Assembly (NCBI RefSeq): GCF_016734765.1
Contig: NZ_JAERQE010000028.1
Span: forward strand, 1-64,000
Origin: Microvirga soli
GTDB lineage: Bacteria; Pseudomonadota; Alphaproteobacteria; Rhizobiales; Beijerinckiaceae
DNA length: 64,000 nt
Reading direction: 5' to 3'
Part shown: one piece after another, positions 43,390 to 54,023 of the stretch
How the letters are laid out: each line of letters starts with the position of its first letter
How positions within the stretch are numbered: the first letter of the stretch is position 1
Program-made: the position numbers and the translations under genes
The notes under the pieces: model-generated
Told to the model about the DNA's origin: nothing
Seen by the model: the letters and a program-made list of their open reading frames with translations, nothing else
Databases searched by the model: none

Positions 43390-44403
43390 ATGCACAATCC
43401 ATTTCTTGTCGAGGTCACTCGCGGCCATCTGGTCGAGTCGCGCCACAGGGGCAGCGTCTCCGTGGTGGACGCTGAAGGGGCCACGGTTCTGTCGATCGGT
43501 GATGTGGACCGGCGCGTTTTTCCGCGCTCCGCCATCAAGGCGCTCCAGGCCATGCCGCTGGTCGAGAGCGGGATCGCGGACAAATACGGCCTCACCGACG
43601 ATGAGATCGCGCTGGCCTGTGCGTCCCATTCGGGCGAGCCGGCCCATGCAGCGGCAGCCGGCTCCATGCTGGCCAAGGCGGGCCAGGATGCGGGCTGCCT
43701 CGAATGCGGCACCCATTGGCCGATGGGCGAGGCTGCAAACCGCGCTCTGGCAGCCTCGGGAGGAAGCCCCAACGCCCTGCACAACAACTGCTCGGGCAAG
43801 CATGCGGGCTTCATCTGCCTCGCCTGCGGCCAGGGGGAGAACCCGAAGGGCTATGTGCTGGCGGACCACCCGGTCCAGCGGATCGTGCGCGAGACCCTGG
43901 AGGACATCACCGGCGCCTGCCACACGGTCGAGAAGAGCGGCATCGACGGCTGCTCGATCCCCACCTATGCGATCCCGCTTCCGTCGCTTGCCTTCGGGTT
44001 CGCCCGGTTCGGCACCGGAATCGGCCTGCCGGGCGAGGGCAGGGCAGCCGCCGCCCGCATCCGCAAGGCCGTGGCCCGCCATCCCTTCATGGTTGCCGGC
44101 ACCGGACGCTTCGACACGAAGCTGATGGAGTGCCTCGGCGAACGCGCCTTCGTGAAGGTGGGCGCAGAGGGCGTCTATTGCGCCTCGTTCCCGGAACTCG
44201 GCTACGGGATTGCCCTGAAGGCCGAGGACGGCAATGGCCGTGCGGCCGAGGCCATGATGGCCGGCCTCGTTCTTCGCTTCCTCCCCTTGAGCGACAATGA
44301 GCGCAAGGCGGTCGAGGCCCTGGCACAGCCCGTGCTGAAGAACTGGAACGGCATCGAACTCGGGCAGATCCGGCCGACCGCGGAGATCACGGGCGCGGCC
44401 TAG
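43390..44403 (+). CDS. L-asparaginase, ReAV type (class 3)
   Basis: This 337-residue protein matches the Rhizobium etli asparaginase ReAV rather than the E. coli enzymes. It hydrolyses L-asparagine to aspartate and ammonia. The key residues are here with numbering one lower than in ReAV: the S47-x-x-K50 pair in PRSAIK, C134 and K137 in HNNCSGKHAG, and C188 in GIDGCSIPT; the two cysteines bind zinc. The ATG at 43390 follows CGGGGC. It is divergent from ugd. Confidence 0.9.
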   Translation: MHNPFLVEVTRGHLVESRHRGSVSVVDAEGATVLSIGDVDRRVFPRSAIKALQAMPLVESGIADKYGLTDDEIALACASHSGEPAHAAAAGSMLAKAGQDAGCLECGTHWPMGEAANRALAASGGSPNALHNNCSGKHAGFICLACGQGENPKGYVLADHPVQRIVRETLEDITGACHTVEKSGIDGCSIPTYAIPLPSLAFGFARFGTGIGLPGEGRAAAARIRKAVARHPFMVAGTGRFDTKLMECLGERAFVKVGAEGVYCASFPELGYGIALKAEDGNGRAAEAMMAGLVLRFLPLSDNERKAVEALAQPVLKNWNGIELGQIRPTAEITGAA

Positions 44404-44450
44404 AGCATCGAACGCAAAAGTGGGTACCGGTTTTGCGTGGAAAGATGCTC
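44403..44450. repeat. Palindromic intergenic repeat copy 1
   Basis: GAGCATC ... GATGCTC outer arms (44403-44409, 44444-44450) and ACGCAAAA/TTTTGCGT inner arms (44412-44419, 44431-44438) enclose GTGGGTACCGG. This is the Rhizobiales-type short palindrome found in many intergenic gaps. It lies just after the asparaginase stop and could act as a terminator. Confidence 0.8.
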
Positions 44451-44459
44451 AAAGTCTTT

Positions 44460-45263
44460 TCAGGCCCGTGGCTGCATCTGCTGGCGGGCCTGGATGAGGT
44501 CGTCGGGCCGAAGGCCATGCGCGCCGTGGAACGGCCTGTCGAGCACGGCGACCATATAGACGACGAGGCCGATAAAGGCCATCAGCACGCCGCCGAGAAT
44601 GAAGTGGGTCGTCCGCTTCAGATCGAACAGCCAGAGAGTGAACACGTTGAGCGCCGCGCCGACCATGACGACGGCCCAGATCACCCTCGGAATGCTTGTT
44701 CCCGCCGCCTGCACCCGAAGACGCCGCTGCTCGATGAACTCGGCGAAGGTTCTCAAGGCCTCGCCGTGAAGCAGGTCTTCGCCGGTGGTCCGGTCGGGCC
44801 TGAAGCCGAGAAGCTCCCGGCTTAAGCGATCGACCAGCTGCGTGCCCGGCGTGGAGACCTGATTGCCTTGCTGGAAGGCCCAGCCGGGGCCGGTCTCCTC
44901 CTCGACATACTTGAGCAAGGCCTCCGAGAGTGACGTGCGGACAGGCTCCGGATAGCCGCTGAAGACGTTGTAGAGAGCGACCGCACTCGAGGCCTCCCGC
45001 CCAACCGCATCCTGGGCCTTGTTGTAATTCTCGAAGACCGCGATGGAGAGCAGGGCCAGAAGGACGCCATAATAGAGCGAGAAGGCGTTCAGGAGCAGGC
45101 CGACAACCGTATTCGCGTCCTTCTCTCCGCGCAGCAGACGGCTGACGACGGGCTGCAGCAGCGCCGAGCCGATCAGGGTCGGCACCACGAAGATCAGGCA
45201 GACGATGGCGCCGCCGAGCAGGAGGGGCAGCTGATGCAGCCGGTCGATCACGATGCGATCCAC
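44460..45263 (-). CDS. DUF4239 (bestrophin-like) membrane protein
   Basis: This 267-residue inner-membrane protein has two N-terminal hydrophobic stretches (GGAIVCLIFVVPTLIGSALL; VVGLLLNAFSLYYGVLLALL), a long cytoplasmic middle, and two C-terminal helices (VIWAVVMVGAALNVFTLWLF; LGGVLMAFIGLVVYMVAVLD). This is the DUF4239 layout, distantly like bestrophin anion channels. The function is unproven. The start is GTG at 45263 with AGGAG nearby; a second GTG lies 12 bases on. Confidence 0.8.
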   Translation of the reverse strand: MDRIVIDRLHQLPLLLGGAIVCLIFVVPTLIGSALLQPVVSRLLRGEKDANTVVGLLLNAFSLYYGVLLALLSIAVFENYNKAQDAVGREASSAVALYNVFSGYPEPVRTSLSEALLKYVEEETGPGWAFQQGNQVSTPGTQLVDRLSRELLGFRPDRTTGEDLLHGEALRTFAEFIEQRRLRVQAAGTSIPRVIWAVVMVGAALNVFTLWLFDLKRTTHFILGGVLMAFIGLVVYMVAVLDRPFHGAHGLRPDDLIQARQQMQPRA

Positions 45264-45348
45264 TCCTGTCCTGGCGGGCCATAGAGGCGCTTCAGGATTG
45301 AAGCGGGTTTTCGAGCCCGGATCAGGTGCAATTGCGGATAGGTGCTAC

Positions 45349-45402
45349 AGCATCGGATGGATCCCAAAAGTGGATTTGCACTTTTGGGATCCATCCGATG
45401 CT
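45349..45402. repeat. Perfect 24-base inverted repeat, copy 2
   Basis: AGCATCGGATGGATCCCAAA... (45349-45372) pairs perfectly with 45379-45402 around a 6-base centre (GATTTG). It is the same palindrome family as 44403-44450 but with flawless arms, which suggests recent insertion or strong selection for the hairpin. It lies between two minus-strand genes. Confidence 0.85.
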
Positions 45403-45451
45403 TATGCTTTATACTGGCGCATCGTGCGGCCCGATGGGTCCGCACGATGCG

Positions 45452-46435
45452 CTAGATTCCCAGCAGCTTCACGATCTCGCTTGCCGCCGCATTGGGCGAC
45501 AGGGCGCCGTCGGCGATGGCCCGCTCGATCTCCGGCACGCGCTGGCGCAGGGCCGGATCGTGGGTGAGGCGTTCGTGCAGGCGCTCGTGGACAAGTGCCC
45601 ACATCCATTTCGTATCCTGGTCGCGCCGCTTCGCGGCAAGTTCCCCGGTCGCCTCCAGGCGCTTGCGATGGTCGAGCACCTTGGTCCAGAGCTCATCAAG
45701 CCCCTGGCCGGTGAGCCCTGAGACGGTCAGCACGGGAGGCGTCCAGGTGGCTGAGGCGGGGGCCAGGATGTGAAGGGCGGCCTTGTACTCCGCAGCAGCG
45801 GCTTTCGCCTTGGCACCCGCATCGTCCGCCTTGTTGACGGCGATCAGGTCGGCCAGCTCCAGGATGCCCTTCTTGATCCCCTGCAACTCGTCGCCCGCAC
45901 CGGGCAGCATGAGGACGAGGAAGAAGTCGGTCAGGTCCGCCACCGCCGTCTCCGACTGCCCGACGCCCACGGTCTCCACCAGGATCACGTCGAACCCGGC
46001 AGACTCGCAGAGCAGCATGGTCTCGCGGGTCTTGGCCGCGACGCCGCCGAGCGTCCCGGAGGAGGGCGAGGGGCGGATGAAGGCATTGGGATCAACTGCC
46101 AGCCGCGCCATCCGGGTCTTGTCGCCGAGGATCGCCCCGCCGGTGCGGGTGGAGGAAGGGTCGACGGCAAGCACCGCCACCTTGTGCCCCTTCTCGGTGA
46201 GCATGGAGCCCAGGGTATCTATGGCGGTGGACTTGCCCACGCCGGGAACGCCGGTGATGCCGATGCGCACGGCCTTGCCGGTGCGGGGCATCAACTCCTG
46301 AAGGAGAGCGCGGGCCGCCTCCCGGTGATCGGGGCGGCGCGATTCCATGAGCGTGATGGCGCGCGCCAACGCGGCCCGGTCGCCGCTGGCGACCGTCTCG
46401 GCCGAAACTGCTGTCTTCTGTGAGCCCCCGGTCAT
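45452..46435 (-). CDS. meaB: Methylmalonyl-CoA mutase G-protein chaperone MeaB
   Basis: This 327-residue P-loop GTPase protects and reactivates methylmalonyl-CoA mutase and controls loading of adenosylcobalamin. Motifs: Walker A GVPGVGKS, switch I/II segments with [34 protein letters not shown], and NKADD. It fits the MeaB/ArgK group. The mutase subunits are at 50.8-56.0 kb, not adjacent. Confidence 0.95.
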   Translation of the reverse strand: MTGGSQKTAVSAETVASGDRAALARAITLMESRRPDHREAARALLQELMPRTGKAVRIGITGVPGVGKSTAIDTLGSMLTEKGHKVAVLAVDPSSTRTGGAILGDKTRMARLAVDPNAFIRPSPSSGTLGGVAAKTRETMLLCESAGFDVILVETVGVGQSETAVADLTDFFLVLMLPGAGDELQGIKKGILELADLIAVNKADDAGAKAKAAAAEYKAALHILAPASATWTPPVLTVSGLTGQGLDELWTKVLDHRKRLEATGELAAKRRDQDTKWMWALVHERLHERLTHDPALRQRVPEIERAIADGALSPNAAASEIVKLLGI

Positions 46436-46524
46436 AGGAGAGCTTTAGCGCATCGTATGGAAAAGTGGATTCAGTTTTTGAAGCGCTTATACCGCCTACT
46501 TTCTCTCCTGAGAGAGCGATGGGT

Positions 46525-47397
46525 CTAAAAAGCATCCCGTGCGAACGACCGTGCTGACTTGCTTGCCCTCGAGCGGTAAATATCGCCACGGCGAGCTTCC
46601 TCCCGCCCTATGCGGGCTCGCTCGGTTGCCGCCCAGGCACTCCCAGCCTCTAAGCTAATGCGGCCAATGACAATCTCATTGTTATGACGAGTGGCTAATA
46701 CAACCACATTGCCGAGCGGATCAATGAACTGCGTGGAGGAGCCCTGGACTGGGTTTGCTGGAGTCACCATGCTGATCCAATAGGAGTTGTTGGCCGCGTG
46801 GGCCTGGGCCGTGATGCCAAAGATCGCATCCTGTCGAGCATCCTGATCGCTATACCGGCCCGCTGTGAAGGTTGAGAATAGAAGGCATTGGACTCCGAGT
46901 TCCTGATATTGTTCGAAAATCTCAGGAAACCGTATCTCGATACAGATTACGCATCCAAAGCAAACTCCGTTCACCGTGAATACCACAGGGTCGAAGCCAG
47001 GAGTGTAGAGGCCGTTGATCTCCGAATGAGAGCAAAGTCGTTTATTGTATCGTGTGATTAGCTTTCCGTCAGATCCGATCACGTAAAGGCAATTATGCGG
47101 TGGCTGTCCATCATCCAGTCGGTGAACGCTCCCGAATACAGTCCAAAGGCCTAATTCTCCGGCGAGAGCTGCGATATCCTGGGACTTGGCGTGAAGCCGG
47201 TTCCAATCCGCGGTAGTCCAGCACTCGAAGGGGACTATTTCTTTTCTTCCGTATCCGGACAGGGCACCTTCGGTGAAGTGGATGAGATCTGCTCCTTCTG
47301 CTTTGGCACGATGCATGAGCTCCCGCATTCGAGAGGCATTCGCTTCGACATCTGGCGTTACCAATGTCTGCGCCAAGGCAATCTTCAATTCGCTCAT
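46525..47397 (-). CDS. Nitrilase/carbon-nitrogen hydrolase
   Basis: This 290-residue enzyme of the nitrilase superfamily has a complete catalytic triad: E43 (HFTEGALSGYG), K119 (ITRYNKRLC) and C152 (CVICIEIRFPE). It would hydrolyse a C-N bond in an amide or carbamoyl compound; the exact substrate is unclear. The ATG at 47397 matches the usual start (MSELKIALAQ). Codon use is AT-richer than the neighbours, which suggests recent transfer. Confidence 0.82.
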   Translation of the reverse strand: MSELKIALAQTLVTPDVEANASRMRELMHRAKAEGADLIHFTEGALSGYGRKEIVPFECWTTADWNRLHAKSQDIAALAGELGLWTVFGSVHRLDDGQPPHNCLYVIGSDGKLITRYNKRLCSHSEINGLYTPGFDPVVFTVNGVCFGCVICIEIRFPEIFEQYQELGVQCLLFSTFTAGRYSDQDARQDAIFGITAQAHAANNSYWISMVTPANPVQGSSTQFIDPLGNVVVLATRHNNEIVIGRISLEAGSAWAATERARIGREEARRGDIYRSRASKSARSFARDAF

Positions 47398-47524
47398 AGC
47401 ACCATCTGTAAGAGGAAAGTGCAACGGTACTACACCCTGCGGGACGTGCGGCCCGATTCAATCTAGGAATCTCACAACTTTCTAGGCCGGAGCTCTCCTA
47501 ACCCGATCTCGCCTTCTTGGGCTT

Positions 47525-48283
47525 TCACCACGTGATCGGGTCCATGCCGAATCGTCCCCAGGCGGGAATCTTGATCGCGGGGCGGCGCAGGTCGAGGCCG
47601 GCGACGAGGCCCATGAAGTCGATCTCGATGCCCTCGATCCAGCCGATTGCAATGCCGGCATAGCCGCCGAGCGAGATCTGGATGCCGGTACGGCTCGGGG
47701 TGAGGCCCACGATGTCGCGCCAGGGCTGCCAGTCCTTGCCAAGGGCCGTGGGCGGCAGGGGAGCGGCGAGTTCGGGGACCGAGCGCATTACGTGGGCCAC
47801 GAAGGTGTTGGAGTTCGGGCCCGGCCAGGCGTTGTAGGCCCCGAAGGTCGAATAAGGATAGCTCGCCACGGCTTGGCGCACCTGCGGGATCAGCCGCTCG
47901 GCCTCGGGGCCCCCGATCACCACCACGGGATGGGGAGCATTGCCGAACCAGCGCCCGTCCGGCGCCCAGCCGTTGGTGCGCACGGGGCTGCCCCAGCCGA
48001 CCTTGTCGTAGCGGGTATAGGTGCGGGCGCCGGCCTCCTTCACCACCACCCAGGTGTGGTGGGCGAAGATGCCGCGCCAGCGCCCGACCCGCGCGGCATA
48101 GACCGCCACGATGGCCTGAGGCGCCTCGGACGCCGCCGGCAGGAGCTTTGCGCTCGACCAGTCGGCCGCCCCCCAGTTCGGCGCGACGTCGTCCCGCATG
48201 GCCCACCAGGCGGCATGAGCCCCCAGGGGGATGAGGAAAAGGGCGACGATGATAAGGAGAGTCCGGGCGAGGGCGGCGAGCAT
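47525..48283 (-). CDS. DUF3750 domain protein
   Basis: This 252-residue protein has one N-terminal hydrophobic helix (TLLIIVALFLIPLGAHAAWW) that anchors or exports it. The DUF3750 body follows (VYAARVGRWRGIFAHHTWVV, NAWPGPNSNTFVAHVM). The N-rich and His-rich motifs suggest an enzyme fold like NlpC/P60 or permuted papain-like proteins, but this is not established. The stop lies in the gap to the nitrilase gene; the upstream gene is divergent. Confidence 0.8.
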   Translation of the reverse strand: MLAALARTLLIIVALFLIPLGAHAAWWAMRDDVAPNWGAADWSSAKLLPAASEAPQAIVAVYAARVGRWRGIFAHHTWVVVKEAGARTYTRYDKVGWGSPVRTNGWAPDGRWFGNAPHPVVVIGGPEAERLIPQVRQAVASYPYSTFGAYNAWPGPNSNTFVAHVMRSVPELAAPLPPTALGKDWQPWRDIVGLTPSRTGIQISLGGYAGIAIGWIEGIEIDFMGLVAGLDLRRPAIKIPAWGRFGMDPITW

Positions 48284-48428
48284 GGGCTGAAGGTACGGTC
48301 CGTTCCCGCCGGCATCAAGGCACCGTGCCCTATGCTCACGTTCACCAATGCTTTACCGCAATCCGGCACCACTGGGGTCTGCAGCAGGGTTTTCGCCTTG
48401 CGCCTGCCATGATCGAGGGCAAAACAGC

Positions 48429-49436
48429 ATGACCTTCCTTGTCTCCTGTCGAATCCCGGACCTCATGCGCTTCTCCTTGTCCCGCCTCGCCATCGTGTGC
48501 CTTGCCGGCATTGCCCTGTCCGGCTGCGTCGGAGAGGATTCGGCGCTCGTCAGCCCCGCCGCCTTCAAGATCGGCCTGGAGAAGGACCCGAAACTGCTTG
48601 TCGCGACCACGCGGCTCCCGGTGGGCGATCCGCCCAAGAAGCCATGGTTCAGCAGCGAACGCTCGGCGGACATGATTTTCGCGGAGGCGCGCCTGACGCC
48701 GCCGTCGGGTTCGCTCCTCGGCAGCGGCAGCTGGAATATCGCCAAAGTGGAGAACGTTGACCGCAGCAACGCCGCGCAGGCCTTCGCGCAGGCCGCCTTC
48801 GGCCGCGACCTGCTGCTCTACATCCACGGGTACAAGGAGAGCTTCGAGACGGCTGCGACCTCGACCGTCGATCTCTCGGAGGGCATCAAGTTCGCGGGCG
48901 TGACCGGTCTCTTCACTTGGCCGTCCGCCGCCTCGACCTTCAGCTACGTGGCCGACCGCGAGAGCGCCATGTGGTCCCGCGACTCCCTTGAGGATCTGCT
49001 GACCGCCATCGCCAAGACCCCGAGCGGCGGGCGCATCCACATCGTGGCGCACAGCATGGGCACGCTGCTGACACTGGAGACCTTGCGCATGGTGCGCGCC
49101 TCTGGCGGCGAGAGCGCCATGGAGCGCATCGGCGCGGTGGTGCTGGCAGCCCCCGACATCGACATCGACCTGTTCGCCCGCGGCCTGGAGCGTCTCGGAT
49201 CGGATGCGAGGAAGATCACCGTGATCAGCTCCACCAACGACCGGGCGCTCGCCGTCTCGAGCCGCCTCGCCGGCGGCATCGTGCGGGCAGGGGCGGCGGA
49301 TCGCGAGCGGCTGGAGGCTCTGGGCGTGCGCGTGGCCGATGCGTCCGAGTTCGGCGGCGGCATCATCAACCACGACCTGTTCCTATCGAACAAGGAAGTG
49401 CAGCAGGTGGTGAAGCGGGCGATCGAGCGGTCCTAA
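48429..49436 (+). CDS. DUF900 alpha/beta hydrolase, lipoprotein
   Basis: This 335-residue serine hydrolase of the DUF900 group has the nucleophile in IVAHSMGTLLTLETL and the preceding LLLYIHGYKESFETA. The N-terminal signal ends in a lipobox (GIALSGC), so it is a probable lipoprotein. If translation starts at 48465 (MRFSLSRLAIVCLAGIALSG) the n-region is typical. The 48429 start has the better ribosome binding site (GAGGG). The substrate is unknown. Confidence 0.8.
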   Translation: MTFLVSCRIPDLMRFSLSRLAIVCLAGIALSGCVGEDSALVSPAAFKIGLEKDPKLLVATTRLPVGDPPKKPWFSSERSADMIFAEARLTPPSGSLLGSGSWNIAKVENVDRSNAAQAFAQAAFGRDLLLYIHGYKESFETAATSTVDLSEGIKFAGVTGLFTWPSAASTFSYVADRESAMWSRDSLEDLLTAIAKTPSGGRIHIVAHSMGTLLTLETLRMVRASGGESAMERIGAVVLAAPDIDIDLFARGLERLGSDARKITVISSTNDRALAVSSRLAGGIVRAGAADRERLEALGVRVADASEFGGGIINHDLFLSNKEVQQVVKRAIERS

Positions 49437-49451
49437 ATAAACCGCTCGATC
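49421..49451. terminator. Bidirectional hairpin between convergent genes
   Basis: GATCGAGCGGT (49421-49431) and ACCGCTCGATC (49441-49451) are perfect 11-base arms around CCTAAATAA. The left arm contains the end of the hydrolase ORF (stop at 49434-49436), and the GH16 stop lies just to the right. No long T-run is present. Confidence 0.65.
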
Positions 49452-49459
49452 ATGGGTTC

Positions 49460-50644
49460 TCAGATGATGACGAAGTCGTCGTATTTGAGCTGCGCCTTGC
49501 TGATGCCGTCGAAGGTGATGGAGCCGCTGTCAGCAAGCTTCAGAACAGCATCGCCGGCGGCATCGTCCTTGATCTGCTTGTAGAGGCCGGCAAAGTTTTT
49601 CTGGCCGGCAATCGCTTTCGTGATGCGCACCACGTCCCCGCCAAGAAGGTCAAAGTCGAGGATCACGTCGTGGCCGCTCGGCCCGGTCCGGTAGATGAAG
49701 GTATCCGCACCGCTGCCGCCGACTAGGGTATCGTTCCCTTTCAGCCCTTCGAGCGTGTCGTTGCCGTCATAGGCATAGATCGCGTCATCGACGATGCCCG
49801 CACGGATGTCACCCACGAGAGTGTCGGCCTTCAATCCGCCCGATATCGCCGGGGGGATCGCCACCTCAGGAGTTTCATCGAGCGCCCAGGCGCGGATGTA
49901 GTCGATTTGGAATTCTGCTGGAAGCTGCGTTGTTTCATCCGGCACACCCGGCCAGTTGCCGCCAACCGTGAGGCTGGCGAGCAGATACATCGGCTCGTCC
50001 ATGCCTGCGGGCGTCTCCATGGAGTAAACCTCCATGCCGTCGAGGTAATAGGTGATCGAATCCGCTGTCCACAGGGTCCCGTAGCTGTGGAAGCCGAGGG
50101 AGAGATCGATGCCTGCTGAAATGCCCTGCGTATCGAAGGCATGGCTGCCAGCCGCATCGGTCCAATGCGAGCCGACGTAATAGGTTGAAGGATCATGGCC
50201 GAGCAGCTCCAGCACGTCGATCTCCGGCGGCCAGTTGCCACTCTGCGGCAGCAGCCAGAAAGCGGGCCACAGGCCCTGGCCCGAGGGCACCTGGGCCGAG
50301 ATCTCGAAATAGCCGTAGGTCTGCGAGAAGGTGCCGTGGGTGTTGATGAGCCCCGACACGTAAGGGAGACCGTCCGTCAGACTCGTGTCAGGGGAGGGCT
50401 GGGCTGTGATCGTCAGAATGCCGTCGCCGGCCCCGAAGGGATCGGCCGAAATTCTGAACGGGTCGAGATGCGGGTTTCGCTGGATGACTGCCGTCGAGCG
50501 GTCGGCAAAGTACTGCATCTCGCCATTGCTCGCGAGACTGCGCCCGCCCCACCAGTATTTCGTTCCCCAGATCGAAGTGTCGAGATAGATGCCGGTGAAC
50601 TCGTCAGAAAAGGTGAGCCTGTAGTCGTCCAGATTAAATGTCAT
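49460..50644 (-). CDS. GH16 beta-glucanase with RTX-like C-terminus
   Basis: This 394-residue glycoside hydrolase family 16 enzyme cleaves beta-1,3/1,4-glucans or succinoglycan-like polymers. The catalytic ExDxxE is EIDVLE (E141, D143, E146) within GNWPPEIDVLELLGHD. The C-terminal part (about 265-394) has Gly-Asp-rich calcium-binding units (GNDTLEGLKGNDTLVGGSG). With no signal peptide, this points to type I secretion, as for rhizobial ExsH. The ATG at 50644 is chosen over an upstream TTG. Its leader carries a hairpin that masks the ribosome binding site. Confidence 0.88.
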   Translation of the reverse strand: MTFNLDDYRLTFSDEFTGIYLDTSIWGTKYWWGGRSLASNGEMQYFADRSTAVIQRNPHLDPFRISADPFGAGDGILTITAQPSPDTSLTDGLPYVSGLINTHGTFSQTYGYFEISAQVPSGQGLWPAFWLLPQSGNWPPEIDVLELLGHDPSTYYVGSHWTDAAGSHAFDTQGISAGIDLSLGFHSYGTLWTADSITYYLDGMEVYSMETPAGMDEPMYLLASLTVGGNWPGVPDETTQLPAEFQIDYIRAWALDETPEVAIPPAISGGLKADTLVGDIRAGIVDDAIYAYDGNDTLEGLKGNDTLVGGSGADTFIYRTGPSGHDVILDFDLLGGDVVRITKAIAGQKNFAGLYKQIKDDAAGDAVLKLADSGSITFDGISKAQLKYDDFVII

Positions 50645-50651
50645 GAACAAT

Positions 50652-50685
50652 CCTCAAAGAAATTATCTGAAAAAGATCTTTGAGG
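50652..50685 (-). promoter_or_regulatory. 5'-leader hairpin masking the GH16 ribosome binding site
   Basis: On the transcript CCTCAAAGA (50685-50677) is exactly complementary to TCTTTGAGG (50660-50652), with a 16-base loop. The second arm holds the Shine-Dalgarno element (TGAGGA) 7 bases before the ATG at 50644. The stem would block ribosome entry until opened by heat, an RNA or a protein. The function is inferred from base pairing. Confidence 0.55.
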
Positions 50686-50832
50686 GATGTTTCCTGTACG
50701 GCAGGGCGGACACAATCCGTAGAACCACCTATTTCAACGCCATGCTTAATGCATAGCTAATATTGGTCAGGCATGTATCCGCGTCGATTGCGGGCGTCAC
50801 GATGCCCCTTCTAGGAGAGATGTGAGGCGGGG

Positions 50833-52995
<2,163 letters not shown>

Positions 52996-53092
52996 GGGAT
53001 GAAGCGGATGCCCTTGCCGGTGGAAACGGATCGAATGAGGTGCATTCTAGGGCATCCGTTGGCTGGAGGCTATCGGCGCAAGGTCGGAGCCG

Positions 53093-53461
53093 TCACCCCC
53101 GCTTTTCAGCATTCCAGTAACCGGAGCAGACGCGTCCGCCGGAGGTTGTCCACGTACCACGACCCGTAGCACCGGACAGGCGGCCCGAGACGTTGGCCCG
53201 GTCCTGCCCGCGTGAGATGCTGGCGGAGACGGAGCCGTTCTGCTGCACGCGACCGTTCACGTTGAAGTTCTCCGGTCCGCCATAGCGCGCCTGACCGTTC
53301 TGGACGACGACCGCATAGCGGTAGGCCCGGTCGCAGGCACCCTGCTCGGTGACCACCTCCACGCTCCAGTTGCCGTCGAAACGGTTCGTTTGGGCTTGGG
53401 CCTGGGGAGCCATCACGAGGGCTGCCATGGTGGCGCCGCCAAGCCAGGAAAGAACACGCAT
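53093..53461 (-). CDS. Secreted hypothetical protein, paralogue A
   Basis: This 122-residue protein has a signal peptide (MRVLSWLGGATMAALVMAPQ, cut after AQA). The mature part (FDGNWSVEVVTEQGACDRAY, then GQARYGGPENFNVNGRVQQN, then SGYWNAEKR) is closely similar to the gene upstream at 53596-53985, so the two are tandem duplicates. Two cysteines could form a disulphide. The family name is unknown to me. AGGAG precedes the ATG. An exact EcfG-type promoter lies 35 bases upstream of the start, so it is probably stress-induced apart from its neighbours. Confidence 0.75.
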   Translation of the reverse strand: MRVLSWLGGATMAALVMAPQAQAQTNRFDGNWSVEVVTEQGACDRAYRYAVVVQNGQARYGGPENFNVNGRVQQNGSVSASISRGQDRANVSGRLSGATGRGTWTTSGGRVCSGYWNAEKRG

Positions 53462-53495
53462 CAAACACTCCTGAACATGATGAGTCGGTTGAACC

Positions 53496-53521
53496 AACGT
53501 GGGTGTTTCAAGCGAGGTTCC
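53496..53521 (-). promoter_or_regulatory. EcfG-type promoter of secreted paralogue A
   Basis: On the minus strand GGAAC (53521-53517), 17 bases, CGTT (53499-53496). It is the only exact EcfG match I found far from the stress island, and it sits between paralogues A and B. Confidence 0.7.
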
Positions 53522-53595
53522 TGTGGAGTTCCGCCGCAGCCGGACACGAAAAAGCCGCTGCATCGACGATGGCGGCTTGAGAGAAGCGAGGGCGG

Positions 53596-53985
53596 TCAGC
53601 CCTGCGCGACGCTGGAGCGCTTCTGGGCATTCCAGCGGCCGGAACAGCCGTAAGAAGCGACCTTCCAGACGCCCGAGCCCGACTGGCCTGCCAGGCTGCC
53701 CGAGGCTTGGGCCTGGGCGGAGCTGCGGCGGATGTCGAGGCTGACGGAGCCGTTGGTGGCGATCTGTCCGCTAATCTGTGCTGGAGTCTCGCCGGGAGTG
53801 CCATGGTAGCGGACGTTCCCCTGCTCGACCGTGATGGCGTAGCTGTTGGTGCCGCAGATGCCGGATTCGGTCACCATCTGCACCTGCCAGGTGCCGTCGT
53901 GCGCGTTCTTGGGGGCGGCCAGAGCCGCGCTGGTGCAAACCATGCCGAGGCTGAGGGCCGCAGCCGTCATCTTCGTGAAAGTCAT
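53596..53985 (-). CDS. Secreted hypothetical protein, paralogue B
   Basis: This 129-residue protein has a signal peptide (MTFTKMTAAALSLGMVCTSA, cut after ALA). Its mature part (HDGTWQVQMVTESGICGTNS, GNVRYHGTPGETPAQISGQI, SGRWNAQKR) parallels paralogue A with the same two cysteines, Trp and NAxKR ending. I cannot name the family. The start at 53985 sits next to the signal. It lies 38 bases after mutA on the same strand and may be cotranscribed with it. Confidence 0.72.
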   Translation of the reverse strand: MTFTKMTAAALSLGMVCTSAALAAPKNAHDGTWQVQMVTESGICGTNSYAITVEQGNVRYHGTPGETPAQISGQIATNGSVSLDIRRSSAQAQASGSLAGQSGSGVWKVASYGCSGRWNAQKRSSVAQG

Positions 53986-54023
53986 AACCGTGGTCCTCCC
54001 GGTCCATAGCCGGGAGGAAAGCC

